From Cyanothece sp. UBA12306 (lineage in GTDB: Bacteria; Cyanobacteriota; Cyanobacteriia; Cyanobacteriales; Microcystaceae): a DNA stretch of 8,022 nucleotides. How positions within the stretch are numbered: the first letter of the stretch is position 1; each line of letters opens with the position of its first letter. Of this stretch, positions 1 to 6,269 are shown one piece after another. The notes under the pieces are model-generated. The model saw only the letters and a list, made by a program, of their open reading frames with translations. It did no database searches and was not told where the DNA came from. A program made the position numbers and the translations under genes. The DNA lies in assembly GCA_003448685.1 (NCBI GenBank), contig DLXW01000256.1:1-8022 (forward strand), read 5' to 3'.

Positions 1-847
1 TGGAAGGACAGTAACGAGGCCCTTTTGAATCAATAAAACCACCATAAATAGGAGAAAAATGTAAGTTATCTTTAATCAGTTGATGGGTTTGGACCGTAGT
101 ACGGGTCAGATAGCAGTTCATTTGTTCTCGTTCGATCCAAGCTTCGGGGTCAAAGCTAAACCAGCGCAATTCACCATCGGGGGGTTGAGGTTCAAGGTTA
201 CTATAGTCCACAGACCGTTTATCAACTCTGGCCGGGGTTCCGGTTTTGAGTCTTCCGGTTTCAAAACCCAATCTATTCAAAGTTTCAGTCAGTCCAATGG
301 CTGCAAATTCTCCGGCCCGTCCTGCTTCCATTGATTTATTGCCAATCCAAATACGGCCACCGAGAAAGGTTCCTGTTGTTAAAATGACCGCTTTAGCCCC
401 AAAGCAAGTTCCGAAGTAAGTTTCTACACCAATGACCTGATCGTTTTTTCCTAAGATTAAATCGGTGGCCATGGCTTCACGGATACTTAAATTATCTTGA
501 TTTTCGACAATTTCTTTCATTACAGCGGAATATTCCCGCTTATCGGTCTGAGCACGTAAAGCCCAAACTGCTGGTCCTCGTGAAGCGTTTAGGACTCGCT
601 TTTGGAGATAAGTTCGATCCGCCATTTTGCCAATTTCTCCCCCTAAAGCGTCTACTTCGTGGGTTAATTGGGACTTAGCTGGTCCCCCCACGGCGGGGTT
701 ACAGGGTTGCCAGGCAATTTTATCAAGGTTAAGGGTTAAGATTAGGGTACGACATCCCAAACGTGCGCTGGCTAAGGCCGCCTCACATCCTGCGTGGCCT
801 GCACCAACAATGATGACATCAAATTGGTCTTGGAAGTCGATGGTCAT
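1..847 (-). CDS. mnmG: tRNA uridine-5-carboxymethylaminomethyl(34) synthesis enzyme MnmG, N-terminal part (runs off left edge)
   Basis: MnmG (GidA), with MnmE, installs the carboxymethylaminomethyl group on the wobble uridine (U34) of certain tRNAs in the cytoplasm, using FAD and NADH. Read on the minus strand, the protein starts [20 protein letters not shown]. The Rossmann FAD-binding motif GAGHAGCE is at residues 15-22, and the family block [22 protein letters not shown] follows at about 49-70. The sequence continues with [12 protein letters not shown] and [16 protein letters not shown], all typical of MnmG. The window ends just inside the family signature GPRYCPS, so about 282 of roughly 630-640 residues are present; the C-terminal FAD and tRNA/MnmE-binding parts lie outside. 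The ATG at 847 is supported by an AGGA at 858-855, seven bases upstream. No frameshift or missing motif is visible. Identification is secure. murF lies upstream on the same strand, but the 394-nt gap argues for a separate promoter. Confidence 0.97.
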   Translation of the reverse strand, partial: MTIDFQDQFDVIIVGAGHAGCEAALASARLGCRTLILTLNLDKIAWQPCNPAVGGPAKSQLTHEVDALGGEIGKMADRTYLQKRVLNASRGPAVWALRAQTDKREYSAVMKEIVENQDNLSIREAMATDLILGKNDQVIGVETYFGTCFGAKAVILTTGTFLGGRIWIGNKSMEAGRAGEFAAIGLTETLNRLGFETGRLKTGTPARVDKRSVDYSNLEPQPPDGELRWFSFDPEAWIEREQMNCYLTRTTVQTHQLIKDNLHFSPIYGGFIDSKGPRYCPS

Positions 848-865
848 AAAATAATCCTGTTTGAG

Positions 866-882
866 TTGTCAATTCTAGACAA
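866..882. promoter_or_regulatory. Perfect inverted repeat TTGTC-N7-GACAA just upstream of mnmG
   Basis: Two 5-base arms separated by seven bases lie 19-35 bases before the mnmG start codon. On the minus strand the spacer contains TAGAAT (876-871), a fair match to a -10 hexamer, although no good -35 sits 17 bases upstream. The repeat could be a protein-binding operator overlapping the promoter, or a small mRNA hairpin in front of the ribosome binding site. It may also be chance in AT-rich DNA. Confidence 0.35.
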
Positions 883-1180
883 TAATTTAATTGTGTTTGC
901 GATCTCCATTTTAATCTAATTAAAAATTAGAGCTGGTAGTCTTTTGTGCTGTTGGTGGCTCTTTTTTTAGAGTAAAGCAATAAATATTAAGGTGAAAGCG
1001 ACTTTAACTAAAGTATCAGTGGCATTAGCAGATAAACCTGGAAAATTCATCATTGATCCCCTAAAAGTTTTTTTCCCTGACTTAGTATTCCCCATCGACA
1101 AAAAGTATAGATCATTCTTTTGGGTGAAACCTCTGTCGGTATTCGATCTTCATACAGTAGTGGTCTGTTGGTTAGCTTTG

Positions 1181-1214
1181 GGGGAAATTATAAGTCTTTC
1201 GACAAAAATTCCCC
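1181..1214 (-). other. Imperfect hairpin downstream of murF
   Basis: Read on the minus strand, GGGGAA (1214-1209) pairs with TTCCCC (1186-1181). Inside is a short GTC-GAAA-GAC tip with a GNRA-type loop, joined to the outer stem by an irregular A/U-rich segment. It lies 28 bases after the murF stop codon. No T run follows, so it is not a classical intrinsic terminator; a 3'-end stabilising structure is possible. Evidence is structural only. Confidence 0.3.
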
Positions 1215-1241
1215 TGTATAGTTAAGGTTACTAGAACTTAA

Positions 1242-2606
1242 TCACTCATTTACTTGTTGTCGAAACTTCTCTACCACTTGGTTTAAACCGACGGAATTAG
1301 AAGCCTTAAATAATAAACGATCGCCTGGTTGTACAATGTCGGTCAACCGTTTAATCAATTCTGAGTGAGTTGGTATACAGTCTATTGCAATTCCTTTGGC
1401 TCCTTCGGCAATGGCCATCGCTTCAGTATCATCCACTAATACTAACAGATGATCGATTTTTAGATCTTTAACAGTTTCTCCCACTTGACGATGAAATTGA
1501 GCAGATTTTTCCCCCAATTCCTTCATTGTTCCTAGAATTGCTAAATGTCTTTGGCCAGGAATTTCTTTTAACAACTGTAAAGCGGCTTGCATCGACTCTA
1601 AGCCAGCATTATAGGTCTCATCAAGAATGATAATATCACCAGATAATTGATATTGCCTGGAACGTCCCTTGGGTAAATTTACGGAAATTCCTTGGGTTAG
1701 GGGTTGATAATCTAAATTTAAACATTTAGCCACAGCGATCGCTGCTAAATAATTTAAGGCGTTATGACGACCAGGTAAAGGTAAGGGAAAATCGGTCCCT
1801 TCGACTCGTAGAGTTTGATGATCAACTAATTCTCCCATCAGATCACCCCCTTCTAGTCCATAGGTAATACTATCTCCTGGCCACACCTTTTTAGCTGTTT
1901 CTACCAACAAATTATTGTCGTAATTAAAAATAGCGGTATTTTCTGGGGACATTTCGGCAAATAATTCGCATTTAGCCTGAGCAATTGCCTCTCTCGAGCC
2001 TAATCTACCGATATGGGCAGTTCCTACGTTAGTAATAAGTCCAATGGTAGGACGAGCAATTTGGGCTAGTAAAGCAATTTCTCCTAAACCTCTCATTCCC
2101 ATTTCAATAACAGCATAATCATGGCTAGAAGTCAGTTGTAATAAGGTTTTGGGTACTCCAATTTCATTGTTGTAATTTTCTTGGGTTTTATGTACTTTTC
2201 CATAGTTAGCTAATACAGAGGCTATCAACTCTTTGGTAGTAGTTTTGCCAACTGAACCTGTGATAGCTATCACAGGAATGTTGCATTGATTTCGCCACCA
2301 ATGGCCAAACTGTTGATAAGCAGTTAAAGTATTTTTGACTTGCAATTGTGGAATTTGCTTAGTGGATTTTACTGATACATAATGATCAACAATTAAGCAT
2401 ATTGCCCCTTTATTTATTGCATCTTCAACATGATTATGTCCATCAAAATTATTGCCTTTTAAGGCTATAAATATTTCACCTGACTTGATACAGCGACTGT
2501 CAGTATTAACTCCATTAACTAAAAAATGAGGCAATGTGTCAAATTCATTTTCTAGATTGACTTCAAGAATACTTCGGATTTTACTGAGATTTAGCGAAAA
2601 TATCAT
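1242..2606 (-). CDS. murF: UDP-N-acetylmuramoyl-tripeptide--D-alanyl-D-alanine ligase (MurF)
   Basis: MurF uses ATP to add the D-Ala-D-Ala dipeptide to UDP-MurNAc-tripeptide, completing the cytoplasmic peptidoglycan pentapeptide precursor. The 454-residue length is normal. All three Mur-ligase domains are visible. The N-terminal UDP-binding domain (about 1-108) includes VNTDSR at 33-38. The central ATPase has P-loop GSVGKTTTK at 117-125, ENYNNEIGVP at 143-152, EMGMRGLGE at 168-176, and K212 in AKCE at the position of the modified lysine of Mur ligases. The HN motif GRHNALNYLAA is at 279-289. The C-terminal domain has LDETYNAGLESMQAAL at 328-343 and ILGTMKELG at 357-365. Near the end, KASNSVGLNQVVE (434-446) replaces the KGSR-type motif of many bacteria; I believe this variant is common in cyanobacteria. 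The start codon at 2606 has no Shine-Dalgarno sequence, but the N-terminus fits the family. It is divergent from the gene at 2921. Codons 288-290 include a HIP1 octamer (1735-1742). Confidence 0.97.
   Translation of the reverse strand: MIFSLNLSKIRSILEVNLENEFDTLPHFLVNGVNTDSRCIKSGEIFIALKGNNFDGHNHVEDAINKGAICLIVDHYVSVKSTKQIPQLQVKNTLTAYQQFGHWWRNQCNIPVIAITGSVGKTTTKELIASVLANYGKVHKTQENYNNEIGVPKTLLQLTSSHDYAVIEMGMRGLGEIALLAQIARPTIGLITNVGTAHIGRLGSREAIAQAKCELFAEMSPENTAIFNYDNNLLVETAKKVWPGDSITYGLEGGDLMGELVDHQTLRVEGTDFPLPLPGRHNALNYLAAIAVAKCLNLDYQPLTQGISVNLPKGRSRQYQLSGDIIILDETYNAGLESMQAALQLLKEIPGQRHLAILGTMKELGEKSAQFHRQVGETVKDLKIDHLLVLVDDTEAMAIAEGAKGIAIDCIPTHSELIKRLTDIVQPGDRLLFKASNSVGLNQVVEKFRQQVNE
1735..1742. 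repeat. HIP1 octamer GCGATCGC inside murF
   Basis: This is a perfect copy of the highly iterated palindrome that is strongly over-represented in many cyanobacterial genomes. It is one of three perfect copies in the window. A one-mismatch relative (CGATCGCC context) is also present near 1319, again in murF. It is a lineage marker and does not indicate local regulation. Confidence 0.95.
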
Positions 2607-2664
2607 AAGATAAAGAAACGACTAAGTATTGATGAATTTACTCAAAACAATCAATGATTTTTAC

Positions 2665-2680
2665 TGTGACAAAGATCACT
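2665..2680. promoter_or_regulatory. CRP-type (cAMP receptor protein) binding palindrome
   Basis: The sequence TGTGACAAAGATCACT fits the CRP-family consensus TGTGA-N6-TCACA at every conserved position except the last base. Cyanobacteria carry cAMP-dependent CRP homologues (SYCRP1 type) that recognise this consensus. Its centre is 42 bases upstream of position 2714, which would be the start point for a TATTCT -10 at 2703-2708, so it matches class II activator spacing on the plus strand. That would control the unknown gene at 2921. The centre is also about 66 bases from the murF start, so an effect on murF cannot be excluded. Confidence 0.6.
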
Positions 2681-2702
2681 TGCCATAACCTTATTTGTCT
2701 GT

Positions 2703-2721
2703 TATTCTAGGTTGGTATATT
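2703..2721 (+). promoter_or_regulatory. Candidate -10 elements for the gene at 2921
   Basis: Two candidates are visible. TATTCT at 2703-2708 sits at the class II distance from the CRP-type palindrome, where a poor -35 would be expected. TATATT at 2716-2721 has TTGTCT at 2695-2700 as a possible -35, but the spacing of 15 is short. Either would give a leader of about 190-210 nt before the start codon. The true start point cannot be fixed from the sequence. Confidence 0.3.
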
Positions 2722-2772
2722 TAAAAAACTAATAAACCTTGGTGAGGAAATTAATCTCTTAAAACCAAACTG

Positions 2773-2869
2773 AACTATAACCAGATCAATAAAGGTTAAA
2801 GTCTACTATAGTTAATTTCTATCACAAAGCAACCACAGGGCAAGAAATCAACTTTCAGTCTCACTGAGA
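2773..2869 (+). other. Potentially structured 5' leader of the gene at 2921
   Basis: Nested inverted repeats are present. AACTATA (2773-2779) is complementary to TATAGTT (2807-2813), and TAACC (2778-2782) to GGTTA (2794-2798). A compact hairpin follows at 2853-2869, where TTTCAGT and ACTGAGA pair over a CTC loop with one G-U pair. These lie between the candidate promoter and the ribosome binding site. No known riboswitch class is recognised. The stems are short and AT-rich, so function is speculative. Confidence 0.3.
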
Positions 2870-2904
2870 ACTTCAAAGGCCCCAATTGAAATATAAATCA
2901 AGTT

Positions 2905-2911
2905 AGGAGGT
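2905..2911 (+). promoter_or_regulatory. Perfect Shine-Dalgarno AGGAGGT
   Basis: It lies nine bases before the ATG at 2921 and fixes that start. It stands out because murF, the hydrolase and the Uma2 gene in the same window have no clear ribosome binding site, suggesting strong translation initiation for this gene. Confidence 0.85.
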
Positions 2912-2920
2912 CTCAAGGCC

Positions 2921-4213
2921 ATGAACAGAATATCACACATTAATAGTTCCCAAAGACAGCAAGGATCATCAAGTCAACAAGTGCTATACGATTACTTAGT
3001 ACTGCACGCCAAAAGTGATTCTCCTGAACAATTGATTGAAGATTTTCGCCGTCTCTTTGTTGAAGGAAGAAGTTTCCGTGATAGCAACGTCTACATTGCC
3101 CTAGAAAGCGTTGTTAAATCAAAAAATATCGAATACGATTTTAATTATTTCTTTAACCGTTGTTGCCACATTCTGATTAACCGTTGGCAGATGGAACCTC
3201 AATTACAAACTTATATTCCTAAGTTAGTTGAGTTATTTGAGAATTTAACCAGTCCCCGTAGCGGTTTAAATAATACTCCTAATCGCATCCGTTATTTGGT
3301 TAAAACTTTCACCAAATCCGATGAGTTTATTAAGCTTCAAAGATTAGCCAGAGTCATCACCAGCAAGCAAACCCACAATGATACCAATGCAGTAGGCAAT
3401 CTGATTCATCGTTATCCTTATTTATACAATCACTGTTTAGCAGGAGACGACAGTAGCACGGAACACCAACAAACTGTGAGACGGATCAAAGCTCAAACCG
3501 AAAAGCGTTTCGAGGTTAACCTATCGCGGTATGTTACTTATAAAGTTCGGATGGCTCAACTAGCACGTTCTCCTGAGTTGGCTAAAGAACATAAACATCT
3601 GATTAGAGCGGTTCAAAACCCCACTTTATTAAAAGATAAGGACTTAAATAGAGCGCTGAAGTATTTTGTGGGAACAATAGACGGTGGCTATACTTATAAA
3701 AGTTTATCTCAAGATTTTTTAAGTCAAACCATTCATGCCAAAACTTTTGAGCATTTTAAAGGGGATTTGTATGAATATTTAACTACTGCCCTTGATCCCC
3801 AATATACTAAAGGTCAATTCAATAAAAATCTTTATCAACTTTTACAAAATACCTTACCTGAATGTAATCATCAAAAACCCAGTGAATTTCTGATGATGCG
3901 CACATCAAGCCAATTATTAAACTTCTTAGTAGTAGACAGTGGTAGAAATCCTGAACACTACGTTTTTATTGATATGATTTCCAATTTAGGGGTAACCAAA
4001 ACCATTGGAACTTTGCTACAAGTAGTATTGATGTGTCGTAAAGTAAAACCTTATTTAGATAAACGTTTTTCCATTCTCTTTAACCACTATGAGTCTTTCT
4101 CTAGAGAAGGAGTCCCTTGGTTGGTTAAAGCATTAGAACATCTTCAGTTAGCTTTTAGTGTCCATTTTGGCAAAGTTGATTTAACTTGTTTAAATCACGT
4201 TAAAATGAGATAG
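2921..4213 (+). CDS. Conserved-looking hypothetical protein, 430 residues, probably helical and soluble
   Basis: I do not recognise this protein. It has no signal peptide and no membrane segment. The first 20 residues are polar and probably disordered (Ser/Gln-rich). The rest is rich in Leu, Lys, Arg and Tyr with helical patterning, so an all-helical cytoplasmic protein is likely. Basic stretches such as RRIKAQTEKRFE (187-198) and RYVTYKVRMAQLAR (203-216) could contact nucleic acid or acidic partners, which is inference. Other landmarks are NRCCHILINRW (79-89), NRIRYLVKTF (121-130), RYPYLYNHC (164-172), KYFVGTIDGGYTYKSL (247-262) and VLMCRKVKPYLDKRF (369-383). No P-loop, metal site or catalytic signature is evident. 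The reading frame is certainly coding: 430 codons, a perfect Shine-Dalgarno, its own promoter region with a CRP-type site, and a hairpin with T run after the stop. A cyanobacteria-restricted family is my guess. Confidence 0.85.
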   Translation: MNRISHINSSQRQQGSSSQQVLYDYLVLHAKSDSPEQLIEDFRRLFVEGRSFRDSNVYIALESVVKSKNIEYDFNYFFNRCCHILINRWQMEPQLQTYIPKLVELFENLTSPRSGLNNTPNRIRYLVKTFTKSDEFIKLQRLARVITSKQTHNDTNAVGNLIHRYPYLYNHCLAGDDSSTEHQQTVRRIKAQTEKRFEVNLSRYVTYKVRMAQLARSPELAKEHKHLIRAVQNPTLLKDKDLNRALKYFVGTIDGGYTYKSLSQDFLSQTIHAKTFEHFKGDLYEYLTTALDPQYTKGQFNKNLYQLLQNTLPECNHQKPSEFLMMRTSSQLLNFLVVDSGRNPEHYVFIDMISNLGVTKTIGTLLQVVLMCRKVKPYLDKRFSILFNHYESFSREGVPWLVKALEHLQLAFSVHFGKVDLTCLNHVKMR

Positions 4214-4254
4214 TTAGACCAAAAAATAATCATTAATCAAGATCCAGATATGTA

Positions 4255-4278
4255 CCAGTGTTGATACTGGAATTTTTT
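4255..4278 (+). terminator. Terminator-like hairpin after the 430-residue gene
   Basis: CCAGT (4255-4259) pairs with ACTGG (4266-4270) over a six-base loop. Two A's and six consecutive T's (4273-4278) follow. It sits 42 bases after the stop codon and 21 bases before the next start. The stem is only five pairs, so termination may be partial and the downstream hydrolase could still be co-transcribed. Confidence 0.5.
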
Positions 4279-4298
4279 GTTTGAAATCTTAAATCCTG

Positions 4299-5186
4299 AT
4301 GGCTTCTCTTTCTCTCAAAGAGAAAATTGCTATAATTAAGCAGACTATAAATTTCTTAATGATCAAGCATAAACCATCAAGAATGAGGTTACTCAAGCTA
4401 CAACCATCTAACTCTAATATTCCTCTATTTGTTTATTTACCAGGAATGGACGGAACTGGACAACTATTTGGTAAACAAGCTCAACAATTAAGTGAATTTT
4501 TTAGAATTCGTTGTCTGTCGATTCCACAAAATGACTGTAGTGATTGGAATACTTTAGTTAATCAGACAATTACATTGATTAAAAAAGAACTTCAAGAGCA
4601 TATATCTTCTTGTCCAATTTATTTATGTGGAGAATCTTTTGGTGGCTGTTTAGCGATTAAAATAGCTGTTAATTTTCCTGAGTTAATCGATAAAATAATT
4701 TTAGTAAATCCCGCTTCTTCATTTAGTCAATATCCTTGGTTAAGTATGGGTGTACAATTAACCAAATGGATGCCAGATTTTTTACATCGAACTTCAACCC
4801 TAGGGTTTTTACCATTTTTAGCCTCATTAGCTAGAATGGAAAGGAAAGATTATCGAGCTTTATTAAAAGCAATGCAATCAGTTCCCCAATCTGTAGTTAG
4901 TTGGAGACTATCTTTGCTGAGGGATTTTCAGGTAACTGAAAAGCAATTAAGACAGTTAACCCAGCCTATTTTAACTTTAGCTAGTGACAGCGATCGCCTG
5001 TTACCATCGGTTACAGAAGGTAAGCGATTAGTAAATTGTTTTCCTAATGGTAACTTAGCCATTTTACCTGATAGTGGCCATGCTTGTTTATTGGAAACTG
5101 AGGTTAATTTAGCTGAACTGTTAGGACAACACAATTTTTTACCGACTAACTCGAACAATTCTGTTTATTCCTCCTCGGCAGCTTAG
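4299..5186 (+). CDS. Alpha/beta hydrolase related to the hydrolase domain of phytyl ester synthases
   Basis: This is an alpha/beta-fold serine hydrolase of 295 residues. The oxyanion-strand motif VYLPGMDGTGQLF (45-57) is followed by IRCLSIP (70-76), the nucleophile elbow YLCGESFGGCLA (108-119, Ser113), ILVNPASSF (134-142), the acid loop SDRLLPS (231-237, Asp232) and DSGHACLLE (258-266, His261). LPG-DGTG, GES-GG, NPA-SF and D--LPS are the pattern I associate with plant phytyl ester synthases (PES1/PES2) and their cyanobacterial relatives. Those proteins carry a C-terminal acyltransferase domain that is absent here, so this is a stand-alone hydrolase. A lipid or thioester acyl substrate is inference. 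The C-terminus ends in a Ser/Asn-rich tail (282-295). The ATG at 4299 has no Shine-Dalgarno; Met21 is a possible later start. It follows the 430-residue gene by 85 nt on the same strand. Confidence 0.9.
   Translation: MASLSLKEKIAIIKQTINFLMIKHKPSRMRLLKLQPSNSNIPLFVYLPGMDGTGQLFGKQAQQLSEFFRIRCLSIPQNDCSDWNTLVNQTITLIKKELQEHISSCPIYLCGESFGGCLAIKIAVNFPELIDKIILVNPASSFSQYPWLSMGVQLTKWMPDFLHRTSTLGFLPFLASLARMERKDYRALLKAMQSVPQSVVSWRLSLLRDFQVTEKQLRQLTQPILTLASDSDRLLPSVTEGKRLVNCFPNGNLAILPDSGHACLLETEVNLAELLGQHNFLPTNSNNSVYSSSAA
4990..4997. repeat. HIP1 octamer GCGATCGC inside the alpha/beta hydrolase gene
   Basis: This is a perfect HIP1 copy, overlapping the codons for the catalytic-acid loop (Asp-Ser-Asp-Arg). 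It marks cyanobacterial ancestry of this gene. Confidence 0.95.
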
Positions 5187-5201
5187 AAGATATGTGTTAA
5201 G

Positions 5202-5256
5202 CAAATTAAAATTTGACTATTTTTAGTTTGGGCAAAAGTGTTCAAGTCGATTTGAA
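5202..5256. terminator. Convergent intergenic region with two AT-rich hairpins
   Basis: Between the converging genes lie CAAATT/AATTTG (5202-5215), followed on the plus strand by a short T run at 5220-5224, and TTCAA/TTGAA (5241-5256) over a six-base loop. On the minus strand the second hairpin is followed by a short T-rich stretch. Both stems are short and AT-rich. Their place between two convergent 3' ends makes a weak bidirectional terminator plausible. Confidence 0.35.
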
Positions 5257-5265
5257 TAAAGTAAA

Positions 5266-5610
5266 TCATTTATAACTAGGACAGCCAGGCTTTTTATCAA
5301 TATATTGCTGAAGCGATTGGGACAAAATATTCCATTTATTTTTTTCTTTTTGAGTATCAGATATATCTTGTAAAAAAAGCACAAGCATTTCGCTTTCTTG
5401 ACGACAACCCTCTACAATTTCCCTGGTCAATTGACTATATACATCAAAGCGCTTTAGTTCCAATTCATTATTATTATTCATGGCAGTAACTATACTCGTT
5501 ATAAGTACCCCTGCAAAGCTAAGAATTCCAGCTAATATCCAACGATACTTTAGTTCTTGCTTTTTAATTTCTAGTTCTTGCTTTTTAATTTCTAGTTCTT
5601 GCCATGACAT
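5266..5610 (-). CDS. Small single-pass membrane protein with N-terminal heptad coiled coil (114 residues)
   Basis: I do not recognise a family. Residues 4-20 are the heptad repeat QELEIKK-QELEIKK-QEL, predicted to form a short charged coiled coil. One hydrophobic segment follows (about 24-43, WILAGILSFAGVLITSIVTA), then a polar linker with four Asn (45-48) and a mixed helical region (49-107). The Lys/Arg-rich N-terminus suggests it stays in the cytoplasm with the C-terminal 70 residues outside, where Cys69 and Cys110 could form a disulfide. An AGGAGA ten bases before the ATG (5626-5621) supports the start. The gene begins 23 nt after the stop of the 186-residue gene on the same strand, so co-transcription is likely. 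It may be an accessory to the exported proteins upstream, but no function can be assigned. Confidence 0.75.
   Translation of the reverse strand: MSWQELEIKKQELEIKKQELKYRWILAGILSFAGVLITSIVTAMNNNNELELKRFDVYSQLTREIVEGCRQESEMLVLFLQDISDTQKEKNKWNILSQSLQQYIDKKPGCPSYK
5551..5602. repeat. 21-bp tandem repeat, about 2.5 copies
   Basis: The unit starting TAGTTCTTGCTTTTTAATTT occurs at 5551-5571 and identically at 5572-5592, with a partial third copy to 5602. The period of 21 equals seven codons, so each copy adds exactly one coiled-coil heptad to the 114-residue protein and keeps the frame. Exact identity suggests recent duplication by slippage, and copy number may vary between strains. Confidence 0.9.
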
Positions 5611-5633
5611 CAGTTTAATATCTCCTATATTTT

Positions 5634-6194
5634 TTAGGACTGCCTATAGACTCTTATATCTTTTTCACAAGACTGATGAATTGGTTCTGGAAGTTTTGGC
5701 TTAGGTCTCCTTAGCCAATCAGTCCTATCATCACTATAAACTATTTCATGATACTGCTCAATATAATCTTTTCTGTCTTGTGAAATAATAACTTTGAATC
5801 TGAAATATTCTCCTCTACCCTGACTTGGGTTGTCGGGATCTCCTAAATAAATTTTTCCCGAAAAAGTTGAATTTTGTAGATTTAGCAAAGTTGGATTGAA
5901 ATTAAAATGCCATAGAGTCCTTGGACTTTCGATTTCACCTCTTTGAAAGTAATATATATGATAGTTACCTTGCTGAATCTGTTGAGCTAGTGCTTGATTA
6001 TTAATTGAGATTACCATCTCATTTTCCAGTATAATCTGATTGCTTTCATTATCATCTAGTGTATCTGGAGGTGGCTTGATAAGTTGGATAGAACATCTAA
6101 ATTGTTCTTGCTGTTTTAGATTGCCGTAAACCCCATTAATCATCATTAGATTGAGGCACAAAGGACAGATTAATAACCAAATTGCTTTCATCAT
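5634..6194 (-). CDS. Predicted exported protein of unknown family (186 residues)
   Basis: I do not recognise this protein. The N-terminus has a classic signal peptide: MMK, a hydrophobic core (AIWLLICPLCLNLMMINGV, 4-22) and a likely cleavage near YG-NLKQ (24/25). No lipoprotein box is convincing. The mature part, about 160 residues, is polar with alternating hydrophobic patterns suggesting beta strands (HIYYFQRG, TLWHFNFNP, GKIYLGDP, EYFRFKVIIS). It has just two cysteines, Cys34 and Cys176, which may form a disulfide. A proline-rich stretch, RRPKPKLPEPIH (162-173), precedes the end. The start is supported by GGGAG at 6206-6202, seven bases upstream; the second ATG, one codon later, is an alternative. 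It lies 75 nt after the GH12-type gene and 23 nt before the small membrane-protein gene, all on one strand, so these products probably act together at the envelope. Confidence 0.8.
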   Translation of the reverse strand: MMKAIWLLICPLCLNLMMINGVYGNLKQQEQFRCSIQLIKPPPDTLDDNESNQIILENEMVISINNQALAQQIQQGNYHIYYFQRGEIESPRTLWHFNFNPTLLNLQNSTFSGKIYLGDPDNPSQGRGEYFRFKVIISQDRKDYIEQYHEIVYSDDRTDWLRRPKPKLPEPIHQSCEKDIRVYRQS

Positions 6195-6209
6195 TTTTTT
6201 TCTCCCTTA

Positions 6210-6229
6210 TTCTCTTTTGTACTAGAGAA
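6210..6229. other. Hairpin between the GH12 gene and the 186-residue gene
   Basis: TTCTCT (6210-6215) and AGAGAA (6224-6229) form a perfect six-pair stem with an eight-base loop, three bases upstream of the GGGAG ribosome binding site of the 186-residue gene. No T run follows on the minus strand, so read-through is expected. It could mark an RNA processing or stabilising point in the operon; this is weak evidence. Confidence 0.35.
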
Positions 6230-6269
6230 AAATAGGTTTTTAGAAAATAACTTAAAGATTAGCTGGTGT

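Larger units (their letters stand above)
848..1241. other. Intergenic region between mnmG and murF (no convincing gene)
   Basis: This AT-rich gap carries the mnmG ribosome binding site and upstream palindrome at its left end and the 3' flank of murF at its right end. In between are an AT hairpin (916-930, CTAATT/AATTAG with a three-base loop) and a weak plus-strand structure at 929-968 (AGAGC pairing with GCTCT across 24 bases, then a T run). A 10-base direct repeat TCGACAAAAA occurs at 1095-1104 and 1199-1208, each copy followed a little later by GTATAG. A 77-codon frame at 992-1225 starts with GTG, has no ribosome binding site and has no recognisable sequence, so I do not call it a gene. 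A small RNA is possible, but no known family motif is seen. Confidence 0.6.

Noticed and set aside
80..854. Plus-strand frames at 80-334 and 627-854
   Set aside because: They are antisense to mnmG, whose minus-strand translation is unmistakable over the whole interval.
929..968. Plus-strand intrinsic terminator (AGAGC...GCTCT followed by T run)
   Set aside because: The stem has only five pairs with a 24-base loop, and there is no plus-strand gene upstream that would need it. Mentioned only as part of the gap description.
992..1225. Plus-strand 77-codon frame in the mnmG-murF gap
   Set aside because: It has a GTG start, no ribosome binding site, no recognisable motif, and composition like surrounding non-coding DNA. 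It could be chance in a 394-nt gap.
2665..2680. NtcA site instead of CRP site
   Set aside because: The NtcA core is GTA-N8-TAC. Here the same spacing reads GTG...CAC, which fits the CRP half-sites TGTGA/TCAC much better.
4928..5158. Minus-strand 76-codon frame
   Set aside because: It lies entirely opposite the catalytic part of the alpha/beta hydrolase gene, with no independent support.
5480..5704. Plus-strand 74-codon frame
   Set aside because: It overlaps the 114-residue gene antisense, including the 21-bp repeat, which explains its repeated SSCFLIS. It has no ribosome binding site or recognisable domain.
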